A stretch of DNA of 64,000 nt from positions 1 through 64,000 of the forward strand of contig CAMAWD010000013.1 of NCBI GenBank assembly GCA_945861785.1, in the 5' to 3' direction. This document shows positions 51,139 to 58,797 of this stretch, piece after piece; position 1 is the stretch's first letter, and each line of letters opens with the position of its first letter. This DNA is from Rhodoferax sp. OV413. GTDB taxonomy: Bacteria > Pseudomonadota > Gammaproteobacteria > Burkholderiales > Burkholderiaceae_C. The translations under genes and the position numbers were made by a program. Below the pieces are notes generated by a model, which was not told the origin of the DNA, did not search any database, and was given only the letters and a program-made list of their open reading frames with translations.

Positions 51139-51909
51139 ATGATCATGGACAAAACAAGTGGCGCAACCAGGGTGGCATTGGTCGCCGGCGGCGCGCAGGG
51201 CCTGGGCCGCGGCATCGCCGAACGCCTGATGCGGGATGGCTTTCAGGTCGTCGTAGGCGATATCGATGCTTCCGCGCTCGCCAACCCGCCTTCATGGAGC
51301 GAAGGAGGCCGGGTCGCATTGGGGCTGCCGCTGGACGTCACCAGCGAAGAGTCGGTGGCCGGCCTGATGCAGGAGATCGACCGCCGCTTCGGCCGGCTCG
51401 ACGTGGTCGTCAACTCTGCCGGCATACTGGGTTCGGTCGACGGCGTCATGCCGACTGTGGAGGGCTCGCCCCTGGCGGTTTGGCAGCGGGTGCTGGCGGT
51501 CAATCTGACCGGCACCTTCCTGGTGTGCCGTGCCGCCATTCCACTGCTGCGGCGGGGTGGCTGGGGCCGCTTCATCAACATCGCATCACGCACTGCACGC
51601 ACGCGTTCCGGCAACCCGGCCTACTCGGCTTCCAAGGGGGGCGTCATCACCTTCTCGCGCAACCTCGCGGCCGAGGTTGCGCCGTACGGCATCACCGTCA
51701 ACTGCCTGGCGCCGTCGTGGGTGGAAACACCGCTGACGAAGGTGCTGGATGACTCCGCACTGCGTGCCCGCAAGATCGCAGAAACTCCGATAGGACGTAT
51801 CGGGACGGTGGAAGACATGGCCGGCGCAGTGGCCTTTTTGGTGTCAAACGATGCCAGTTTCATCACCGGTTCGGTGGTGGATGTGAACGGCGGCTCCTAC
51901 ATGCAATGA
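51139..51909 (+). CDS. Short-chain dehydrogenase/reductase
   Basis: The 256-residue SDR has the cofactor motif AGGAQGLGRGIAERL, NSAGILG, the catalytic SER-Tyr-Lys region (INIASRTAR...PAYSASKGG) and a C-terminal DVNGGSYMQ. It oxidises a secondary alcohol or reduces a ketone with NAD(P). Two close ATGs (51139 and 51145) are possible; the first was kept. It lies between the NTF2-like and second Bug genes. Confidence 0.87.
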   Translation: MIMDKTSGATRVALVAGGAQGLGRGIAERLMRDGFQVVVGDIDASALANPPSWSEGGRVALGLPLDVTSEESVAGLMQEIDRRFGRLDVVVNSAGILGSVDGVMPTVEGSPLAVWQRVLAVNLTGTFLVCRAAIPLLRRGGWGRFINIASRTARTRSGNPAYSASKGGVITFSRNLAAEVAPYGITVNCLAPSWVETPLTKVLDDSALRARKIAETPIGRIGTVEDMAGAVAFLVSNDASFITGSVVDVNGGSYMQ

Positions 51910-51963
51910 CACGGTCGTATTCAAAAAACTCACCCCCGGTTCTCACACACAAGGAAACAAGTC

Positions 51964-52986
51964 ATGAACGAATTCAATCAGCGCGGTGAATGCGCCACTC
52001 CCATCCCGGGCGCCATTTCGCGCAAACGGTTTCTCCAGGCGGCGTGCGGCGCCATGCTGGGCGCGCTGGCACTGCCGGGCACCGCACAGCCGAAGTGGCC
52101 AACGCGGGCGGTACGCATTCTGGTGGGTACCGCCCCCGGGGGCGGTGTCGACCTCATGGCGCGTGCGCTGGCGCAGCCGCTGTCCGAACTGCTGGGCCAG
52201 TCGGTCATCGTTGACAACAAGGCCGGTGGCAGCAGCAACGCGGCTGCCGCCGACATCATCGGCTCGGCACCGGATGGCTACAACGTGATGTTCGGCCCCA
52301 TGACGCAGCAGACCGTCAACCCGTATCTGATCAGCGGCTCGCCGAATGCGGCGCGCGACCTGATTCCGGTGGGCCTGATCGGACGCAGCCAGCTGCATCT
52401 GGTCACCAAAAAAGACCTGCCGGTGAACAATGTCGCCGACCTCATCAAGCTGGCGAAAAGCAAACCCGGCGTGCTGACCTATTCGACATCGGGTGTCGGT
52501 ACTTCGCCCCATCTGCTGGGAGAACTGCTGCAGAAGCAGGCCGGTATCTCGCTGCTGCACGTACCGTACAAGGGGAGCGGCCCTGCGCTGCAAAGCATTC
52601 TTTCGGGCGAGACCGACATCTCCTTCCAGACCGGTGTGGTTTACCAGCACGTGCGACTGGGCAAGTTGCGCATGCTGGCGGTGGCCAGCGACCGGCGGCC
52701 GGGAGCACTTCCCGAAATCCCGACGATGATCGAAGCTGGTTTCCCCGATATCGTGTTCGACGCCTGGATCGGAATCTGGGTACCGGCTGCCACGCCCGCG
52801 CCGATCGTCGAACGTTGGTCCAAGGCGCTTGCCGATGCCTGCGGGCAACCGACCCTGGCCAAGAAATTCAGTGACTTCAATGCCGAGGCCCGCTTTGTGG
52901 ATTCGACCGGCTTCAAGCGCATGCTGGACGCCGAAGCCCGCACGATGTCTGCGCTGATCAAGGAACGCAATATCCAGTCGGATTGA
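51964..52986 (+). CDS. Bug/TctC-family periplasmic receptor, Tat-like signal
   Basis: The 340-residue protein has an unusually long N-terminal region with SRKRFLQAACGAMLGALALPG, resembling a Tat signal (RKRFL) rather than a plain Sec signal. The Bug core follows: WPTRAVRILVGTAPGGGVDLMARAL, VIVDNKAGGSSN and LLHVPYKGSGPAL. It overlaps a long frame of the GntR gene by 4 bases, though the true GntR start is probably later. It may differ in ligand from the Bug receptor at 49.5 kb. Confidence 0.86.
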   Translation: MNEFNQRGECATPIPGAISRKRFLQAACGAMLGALALPGTAQPKWPTRAVRILVGTAPGGGVDLMARALAQPLSELLGQSVIVDNKAGGSSNAAAADIIGSAPDGYNVMFGPMTQQTVNPYLISGSPNAARDLIPVGLIGRSQLHLVTKKDLPVNNVADLIKLAKSKPGVLTYSTSGVGTSPHLLGELLQKQAGISLLHVPYKGSGPALQSILSGETDISFQTGVVYQHVRLGKLRMLAVASDRRPGALPEIPTMIEAGFPDIVFDAWIGIWVPAATPAPIVERWSKALADACGQPTLAKKFSDFNAEARFVDSTGFKRMLDAEARTMSALIKERNIQSD

Positions 52987-53072
52987 AAATCCAGCGTCGG
53001 CCAGCGAAAGAACCGCGGGCCCGATGGCGGGCAGCGCAGTCCCATCCACCCGGTTCCATTCCCGATTGCTGC

Positions 53073-53981
53073 ATGACCACACGTTCCCGTCCGCCCCGCA
53101 AGGAAATCGCCGCAAGTGCGCCGCAAGCCGCCAATATCGGAGGGCGGCCTTCCCAGTCCTACCTCAAGGTCCAGACGCGGCGGGCCTTCGAGGAAGTTTC
53201 TCTGCAGATACGCGAACAGCTTTCCAAAGGGGCTTTGATTCCCGGCGACAAGCTGCCATCGGAGCGGGAGTTGTCCGAGCAGTTCCAACTGAGCCGCAAC
53301 ACCGTGCGCGAGGCGCTGCGCTCACTGGAGGTGGCGGGAATCCTGGAGTTCCGCAAGGGGATGTACGGCGGCGCCTTCGTGCGCAACGGCCACGGGGGCG
53401 CCGTGGTGGCGGGTTTCTCCGACATGTTCCGGCTCGGCATGTTCAAACCGGAGCACCTCAAGGACGCACGCATGCTGGTCAGCGTGGCGGTCACCCGTGC
53501 GGCCTGCCAACTTGCAACGGCCGAAGGCCTGGAGGCGCTGCGTGTGAACGTGGAAGCCGGAGAAGCTGCGATTGCGCGCCATGACACCGCAGAGCGCGTA
53601 CGGCTGGGCCTGGACTTCCACCACCTGCTGGCGGCGGCATCGGGCAATCCGATCATGGTCATCTTGGTGGACGCGCTGATCACCATTCAGTCGCAACTGG
53701 TCGAGTTGCTCGGCCCTTCGCCGGACAAAATGATCATGCCGTCCCGCCGCCGCATCTACGACCTTATCGTGGCGCGCGACGAAGAAGGTGCGGCCATTGA
53801 GATGGGGCGCAACATCGACGCCCTGCATGAACGTTATCTGTCGGCGGAAGCCGGCCAGGTCACGAAGCCGGCCAAGGCCAACAAGCCAAACCCTGCGCCA
53901 AAGACCCAAAAGACGGACGCAATCAAGGTGGTCCCGCTGCGCGCTCGTGCTGTTGCCCGCAAGGCCCCGCCCAAGCCCTGA
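53073..53981 (+). CDS. GntR-family regulator, FadR subfamily
   Basis: The 302-residue protein has a 45-residue N-terminal lead, then the GntR wHTH (QIREQLSKGALIPGDKLPSERELSEQFQLSRNTVREALRSLEVAGIL). An all-helical FCD-type effector domain follows, with possible metal-binding residues (DARMLVSVAVTRAACQLA, LDFHHLLAAASGNPI). A Lys/Pro/Ala-rich tail of about 40 residues follows and is not typical. It is probably the regulator of the flanking operons, both of which carry the GGTTCAAC motif. The ATG at 53073 is preferred over 52983. Confidence 0.86.
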   Translation: MTTRSRPPRKEIAASAPQAANIGGRPSQSYLKVQTRRAFEEVSLQIREQLSKGALIPGDKLPSERELSEQFQLSRNTVREALRSLEVAGILEFRKGMYGGAFVRNGHGGAVVAGFSDMFRLGMFKPEHLKDARMLVSVAVTRAACQLATAEGLEALRVNVEAGEAAIARHDTAERVRLGLDFHHLLAAASGNPIMVILVDALITIQSQLVELLGPSPDKMIMPSRRRIYDLIVARDEEGAAIEMGRNIDALHERYLSAEAGQVTKPAKANKPNPAPKTQKTDAIKVVPLRARAVARKAPPKP

Positions 53982-54057
53982 CCGACGGCCTGCTTGCGTG
54001 CGCTCGCCCCGATACGTGTTGACTGGCCGCGGCCAGGCGGCCGTTGCACCCCCTGCG

Positions 54058-54882
54058 CTACGGCAGGCCGGCCGCCGCCAGCAGCGCATGTGTGGCAGCC
54101 ACGGCGCGTTGCACCCGCTCCAGCGCCGGCAGGGTACGCGACAGCGTGGTGGTGGGTATTTCCAGCGCCAGCGCAATGTCGGAGGGCGCGGCCCGCAGCA
54201 GCGCCACGAGTGCTATGGCGCCTTCGCCGGGAAACAGCCGCTCCTTGGTGGCCACGAACAACTGTGCCTCGAGCGAGTAGTCGGTGCAGGCCGGTGCATC
54301 GCATAGCTGCAGTATGCGAAACCACTCGGACGGCAACGCAGCCAGCGCGTCGTGGCGGCCATGCGAGCGGTCGAAATGCAGGGCGTCGAGCACGATGCCG
54401 AGGTTTTCGGCGCCGGTGTCAACCACCAGAGCGGCTGCGTCGGCCAGCGAACCGACTGTCATCCAGGGCACGAATTCGATTTCAACGCGCAGTCTGTGCT
54501 GGTGTGCCATGGCGCAGAGTTGCGCCAGCTTGTCGGCGCCGCGCGCGGCTTGCGTGTCGTCGATGGTGCACATCACATGGTGCACGCCCAGTTCGGCGCA
54601 GGCTGCCAGAAAAGGTTCGAAGTCGGTAACGCGGGTGGCGGGCCGGATGCGCGCGGCGCTTGCTTCCAGCGCCGTCAGGCCCAGCGCGGCCATACGCCGG
54701 CGTGCTTCGCGGCGCAGCGCCGCGCTTTGCAGCAGCGGTGTTGCGGCAGCGTCAGGCGCGCCGTCGAGAAGCCGCACGCCGACCTGGCGGCAGCCGCCGC
54801 GGGCAGCCACTTCCAGCAACTCCAGGAACGACAGCTCCGGAGCGGTGTAGTAAGACAGCGAGAGACTTCTGTGCGCTGCCAA
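54058..54882 (-). CDS. Sugar phosphate isomerase/epimerase-like TIM barrel
   Basis: The 274-residue protein has the AP-endonuclease-2/xylose-isomerase-like barrel pattern: LSYYTAPELSFLELLEVAARGGCRQVGVRL, then a Glu in ALGLTALEASAARI, VEIEFVPWMTVGS (Glu), NLGIVLDALHFDRSHG (Asp and His) and a terminal LALEIPTTT (Glu). These are the usual metal-ligand positions. No ATG suits the N-terminus: a TTG at 54882, 7 bases after the amidohydrolase stop, is the best guess. Function is probably epimerisation or isomerisation of a hydroxy acid or sugar acid. Confidence 0.75.
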   Translation of the reverse strand: MAAHRSLSLSYYTAPELSFLELLEVAARGGCRQVGVRLLDGAPDAAATPLLQSAALRREARRRMAALGLTALEASAARIRPATRVTDFEPFLAACAELGVHHVMCTIDDTQAARGADKLAQLCAMAHQHRLRVEIEFVPWMTVGSLADAAALVVDTGAENLGIVLDALHFDRSHGRHDALAALPSEWFRILQLCDAPACTDYSLEAQLFVATKERLFPGEGAIALVALLRAAPSDIALALEIPTTTLSRTLPALERVQRAVAATHALLAAAGLP

Positions 54883-54889
54883 GGCGTTG

Positions 54890-55945
54890 TCAGCCTGCGC
54901 GTTTTTCCGCAAGGCCGGTGGCCGGTGCAGCCGGCAACGCCGCGCTGGGCCGTCGGCCGAGCAGCCGGCGCGCATTGTCGGCCAGGCCGGGGATGTCGGC
55001 GCCTTTCTTGATCGAGGTCTGCTGGTCCCAACCCGCAAAGTTGGTGCCCATGACCAGGTGGTCGGTGCCCATCACGTCCACCAAGAACGCGAGGGAACGC
55101 GGATCACCGACATTGGTGTCGAACCAGAGCCGCGCCAGTTCCCGCTCGAAGGCGCCGTCTTCCTTGAGCCAATCTTCGGCCCAGGGCCGCTTCATCCCGG
55201 CCTGGCGCATGCGCCCGGCAAGAAAGGGCGTGGAACCGCCGCCGTCGCTGATGCAGACTCTGAGTGCCGGGTGCCGGCGCAGCACACCACCGTAGATGAG
55301 CGTGCCCACGGCGATGGCGCCTTGCGCCGCGAAACCGCTGACCACGTCCAGGTCGAAACGGCGCAGGTTGGGGTCTCCGGCGGGTCCGTCGATGCCTGCC
55401 GGCCCGCCGTGAATGAAGATCGGCACATCCAGTTCACAGGCTTTGGCCCACAGTGGATCAAGGTCGGCGCTGTCCAGTGAGCGGCCGAAGTCGGTTCCGA
55501 TGGCGGCGCCCGCCAGCCCAAGCTGCGTCACTGCGCGATCCAGTTCGCGAGCCGCTGCAACCGGGTCCTGCATGGGCAAAGTCGCCAGGCCGGCAATGCG
55601 ATCGGCATGGTCGTGCACGATCTGGGCCAGCGCATCGTTCCAGCGACAGCAGTACGCCACGGCTTCGCCGGCGGGAATGAAGTGAAAGTAGGTCAGCGGG
55701 CTGGGCGAAAGCACCTGAAAATCGATGCCGGCGGCGTCCATCGCCTTCAGGCGCAGGCCGATATCGGTGAACGGGCTGCTGGTATGGCGCACGCCACGCA
55801 GCTGGTAGTTGCCGATGCGGTACCAGGGCTTGCCATCGCTGTCGGTGCCGTACTCGGGGCCATGGGACCAGCTCGAACCCATGTCGACTTCAATCCGCAC
55901 GTGCGCGTGGCAGTCGATGGTGTTGGCAGTATCGAGTCCGCGCAT
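54890..55945 (-). CDS. Amidohydrolase-2 (ACMSD-like) family protein with altered metal site
   Basis: The 351-residue TIM-barrel protein has the first metal motif DCHAHV (His13, His15) and His179 in IFIHGG. The usual third histidine (H-GGG-P) reads Asp234 in SDGGGSTP, and the usual Asp of GSDYP reads Asn302 in MGTNFAGW. ACMSD-family enzymes decarboxylate or hydrolyse aromatic and lactone substrates, so this protein either binds metal differently or has changed chemistry. It is in the operon with cupin and TauD-like genes; 28 bases separate it from the cupin gene. Confidence 0.8.
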   Translation of the reverse strand: MRGLDTANTIDCHAHVRIEVDMGSSWSHGPEYGTDSDGKPWYRIGNYQLRGVRHTSSPFTDIGLRLKAMDAAGIDFQVLSPSPLTYFHFIPAGEAVAYCCRWNDALAQIVHDHADRIAGLATLPMQDPVAAARELDRAVTQLGLAGAAIGTDFGRSLDSADLDPLWAKACELDVPIFIHGGPAGIDGPAGDPNLRRFDLDVVSGFAAQGAIAVGTLIYGGVLRRHPALRVCISDGGGSTPFLAGRMRQAGMKRPWAEDWLKEDGAFERELARLWFDTNVGDPRSLAFLVDVMGTDHLVMGTNFAGWDQQTSIKKGADIPGLADNARRLLGRRPSAALPAAPATGLAEKRAG

Positions 55946-55973
55946 GTGCTGGTCCCTTTTTTATGGTGCGCGG

Positions 55974-56582
55974 TCAGCGCAGCGTAACCGGCCTGCGAAT
56001 TTCGCAGCTGCCGGCTTCGAGGTTGTAGTAGATGCGTTCCGGCTTGTATTGCCCGGACGAGACGGTGATGCCGTAGGTATCGTCGTCGAGCGCATGAAAG
56101 CCGTGGATGTCGGTCGGCGGCGCCACGACGGCGAAGTCGCCCGGGCCCAGCACGCCGGCCTCGCGCTCGACCAACGTCGCGCGCCCTTGGATCAACCGGT
56201 CGTCGGTACGTTCATACACCGCGTGTCGGACCTGGCCGCGCCATACGAACAAGGTTTCCCAAATGCCGTGGTCATGGGGTTGCACCGCCGGCTGCATGGG
56301 CACCTTGAAAAGCACGATGGACATCGTTCCGTCGTAATACAGGTACCAGGATTTGGCCACGTTGTTGCCAGGCCGCGGCAGGCCACAGTCGAGCAGGTCG
56401 TCGCGCGCAAGCAAGCGCCGTACCGGAGCGGCAAGCGCAGCGCGGAAGCGCTGCGTACTGCCGCTTTCGAGCACGGCCGCTGCAGCCGCCACATCACCGG
56501 CAAAGTCGCGCAGGCTGTAGGGCGCCGGGAGTTCGGCAACGCCCGGGGCTGCGGCAAGTCCATCAAGTGCGTTGGTGCTCAT
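55974..56582 (-). CDS. Cupin-fold, cysteine-dioxygenase-like protein
   Basis: The 202-residue protein has an N-terminal helical part and a cupin barrel with the metal motif PHDHGIWETLFVWRGQVRHAVYE (H-x-H, Glu) and a later His in DIHGFHAL. This arrangement resembles cysteine/mercaptopropionate dioxygenase-type iron cupins, so thiol or other small-molecule oxidation is possible; an isomerase role cannot be excluded. The start at 56582 leaves a 61-base gap to the TauD-type gene. Confidence 0.7.
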   Translation of the reverse strand: MSTNALDGLAAAPGVAELPAPYSLRDFAGDVAAAAAVLESGSTQRFRAALAAPVRRLLARDDLLDCGLPRPGNNVAKSWYLYYDGTMSIVLFKVPMQPAVQPHDHGIWETLFVWRGQVRHAVYERTDDRLIQGRATLVEREAGVLGPGDFAVVAPPTDIHGFHALDDDTYGITVSSGQYKPERIYYNLEAGSCEIRRPVTLR

Positions 56583-56643
56583 CGGGAAGCTCCGTCTGGC
56601 CGGACGCCGGTGCGAGCCCCTTGCCGCGCCGTTGTGCCGCGCT

Positions 56644-57543
56644 TCATTGCGGCACCCCGCCACGCACCACGCAGCGGCGCAGGATGCGGCGGTGCGCGCC
56701 CATATCGTAATTGGGTATGGCCCGGTGGATCAGGCTGCGGTTGTCCCACACCACGAAGTCGTGGGTGCGCCACTGCTGCGTGAAGGTGTACTTTTCCTGT
56801 GTGGCATGCGCCAGCAGGTCGGCCACCAGCTGCTCGGCCTCGGCCTGGGCCATGCCGACGATTCTGCTGCTGTACATGCCCACGAAGAGGCTCTTGCGTC
56901 CGGTTTCGGGATGGGTGCGCACCAGCGGATGTTCGACCGGCGGCGGGATCATGGCGGCATCGATGATGGCGCGCTGGCCGAGCTTGTCCAGCATGTACTC
57001 GAAGCTTTGCACCACGACCAGACCGGCGATCCGCGCCTTGGTTTCGGCGGGCAGGTCGGCGTAGGCTTGTTCCATGTTTGCGAACTGCGTATCGCCGCCG
57101 ACGGGGGGCACCTCCAGGCCGTAGAGCATGGTCATCAGCGACGGTTGCGGCAGGTAGGACTTGTCGCTGTGCCAGTTGTAATTGGCTTTGAGCAAGGGGG
57201 CGGCGGCGGGGCGCCCCTGGCTGTCGACGTTGGCAATGGCGTGCACGGCTTGCAACACGGCACCGTCCGAACCCTTGACCTGGTTGACCTCGACGGGGCC
57301 GAAGGCTTCGGCAAATCGCTGGATGTCGGCGTCGGTCAAATGCTGCTCTCGCAACACCAGCAGGTGGTGCTGAAGAAACAGGGTCTTGATGGCGTCGAGT
57401 TCACCGTCCGCCAGCCGGGCCAGATCGATGCCTGTGACTTCCGCGCCCAGCGCGGACGACAGTGGGCGGCACGCAAAGCCGTGCGCGGGGAGCGCATCGG
57501 TGGCGATGTCGGCCGGTGCTTGTTTCTGTTGCTGTGCTGTCAT
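56644..57543 (-). CDS. TauD/TfdA-family 2-oxoglutarate-dependent dioxygenase
   Basis: The 299-residue enzyme has the Fe(II) facial triad His125-x-Asp127 (NWHSDKSY) and His273 (SLIHRAIPNYD), with Arg near 285-290 (RRILRRC) to bind 2-oxoglutarate. The family hydroxylates sulfonates, phenoxyacetates, gamma-butyrobetaine or other small acids. The substrate here is unknown; a cupin and amidohydrolase downstream suggest oxidation followed by ring or ester cleavage. The ATG at 57543 gives the family length. Confidence 0.85.
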   Translation of the reverse strand: MTAQQQKQAPADIATDALPAHGFACRPLSSALGAEVTGIDLARLADGELDAIKTLFLQHHLLVLREQHLTDADIQRFAEAFGPVEVNQVKGSDGAVLQAVHAIANVDSQGRPAAAPLLKANYNWHSDKSYLPQPSLMTMLYGLEVPPVGGDTQFANMEQAYADLPAETKARIAGLVVVQSFEYMLDKLGQRAIIDAAMIPPPVEHPLVRTHPETGRKSLFVGMYSSRIVGMAQAEAEQLVADLLAHATQEKYTFTQQWRTHDFVVWDNRSLIHRAIPNYDMGAHRRILRRCVVRGGVPQ

Positions 57544-57614
57544 GTCGAGTCCTTCCTGGCGCATGGGGGTTGCTGGCGTGTGCCGTGGTGCCGCTGCCCT
57601 GCGGAAGGCTTGCC

Positions 57615-58424
57615 TCAGGCGTCTGCGGCAGGCGCGCGCGCGCCTGGCACGCCGCCGTGCACGACCCAGCCGCTGGTCGCCAGCACACCGGCGTCCACCG
57701 CCAGGTCGGTGCCAGTAATGCCGGACGCCCGGTCCGACAGCAGGAAGGCAATGGACTCGGCCACTTCTGCAGGTTCGACCAGCCGGCCCAACGCGCTCAG
57801 GCTGCCGGGCGGCACGGGATAACGCTTGCCGAGTTCTATGGCGGCGAGCACGCGCGGCACGCCGACAAAACCCGGGGTGATCGAATTCACCCGCACGCCA
57901 CTTCGGCCCCATTCGCCGGCCATACCCTGTGTGAGTGTGATGATCGCGGCCTTGGAGGTCGTATAGGCATGGCCATGGTTGGGCCGGTGGCCGCCTATGG
58001 ACGACATGTTGACGATGGCGCCCTGGCCGCGCCCGGCCATACGTTTGCCGAACTCGACGTTGCAGATGTACGTGCCGCGCAGGTTGGTGCCGGTGATGCG
58101 GTCCCAGCTTTCGATGTCGAGATGCTCGGGTGGCGTCTGTGGCGCGAACAGCGCTGCACAGTTGACGAGCCCGTAGACGGCGCCATGGCGCGCTTCAATC
58201 TCGGCGGCCGCGCGTGCAATCGAAGCCTGGTCCGCCACGTCCATCGTCACGCAGTGGCCACTGTATTGGGCCGCAGCCCGTTGCGCGGCGGCGGTGTCGA
58301 TGTCGGCGATCACCACTTCCCAGCCGCGCACCCGCAAGACCTCGCAGGTGGCCGCGCCGATGCCACTGGCTCCGCCCGTTACCACCGCCAGACGGCCGCG
58401 GCCTTCCGATGTCCCGTTGCTCAA
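57615..58424 (-). CDS. Short-chain dehydrogenase/reductase
   Basis: The 269-residue SDR has TGGASGIGAAT, the NCAALFAP stretch, SSIGG and the catalytic HAYTTSKAA (Tyr, Lys) motifs, ending in DLAVDAGVLA. It is the first gene of the minus-strand operon to 54 kb. A candidate GntR site (58536-58550) lies about 112 bases upstream. It oxidises or reduces an alcohol/ketone, perhaps an intermediate of the dioxygenase pathway. Confidence 0.86.
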   Translation of the reverse strand: MSNGTSEGRGRLAVVTGGASGIGAATCEVLRVRGWEVVIADIDTAAAQRAAAQYSGHCVTMDVADQASIARAAAEIEARHGAVYGLVNCAALFAPQTPPEHLDIESWDRITGTNLRGTYICNVEFGKRMAGRGQGAIVNMSSIGGHRPNHGHAYTTSKAAIITLTQGMAGEWGRSGVRVNSITPGFVGVPRVLAAIELGKRYPVPPGSLSALGRLVEPAEVAESIAFLLSDRASGITGTDLAVDAGVLATSGWVVHGGVPGARAPAADA

Positions 58425-58797
58425 GCTCTTTTTCCTTTCGCTGGCCGCTGTGATGAGCGCGGCTGTGTTGCTGCTTCAGACCACGCTAAACGCCCTCGTG
58501 CGCCAGCCCCAAAACCAGATTCCAACGCATGTTATCAAATGTTGAACCATTCAATCACAACAGCCAATATTCACGGTCGGGGCGGCATGTGAGGGCCGTG
58601 TATGGACGCCGACGTCAGATTGACCCAAGGTGCCGATTTCCAGTGACCCGGCGCGGTGCTTCTGGAATCGTTGCTGCGCGCGGGATGGGTGTGCGTTACG
58701 GTGGGTCGGTCAAAAGTCGGCAGACAGGCCAAATCCGCGTCGGTGCCAACACCTGCTGTCCAAGCTTTGATTTTTGGCAATGCCCACAGCAACTCAC
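58425..58797. other. Intergenic stretch with regulatory motif and IS terminus
   Basis: The 373 bases contain no convincing gene. They hold the GntR-type motif at 58536-58550 and the 29-base IS-like repeat at 58752-58780. The portion 58570-58750 looks like transposon-end or vestigial sequence. The stretch is the boundary between the GC-rich catabolic island and the less GC-rich importer operon. Confidence 0.5.
58536..58550 (-). promoter_or_regulatory. Candidate FadR-type GntR operator, copy 2
   Basis: On the minus strand this reads ATGGTTCAACATTTG, differing from the motif at 47898-47912 in one base. It lies upstream of the SDR-led operon (57.6-54 kb), so both transcription units flanking the GntR gene have a copy. 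Confidence 0.58.
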
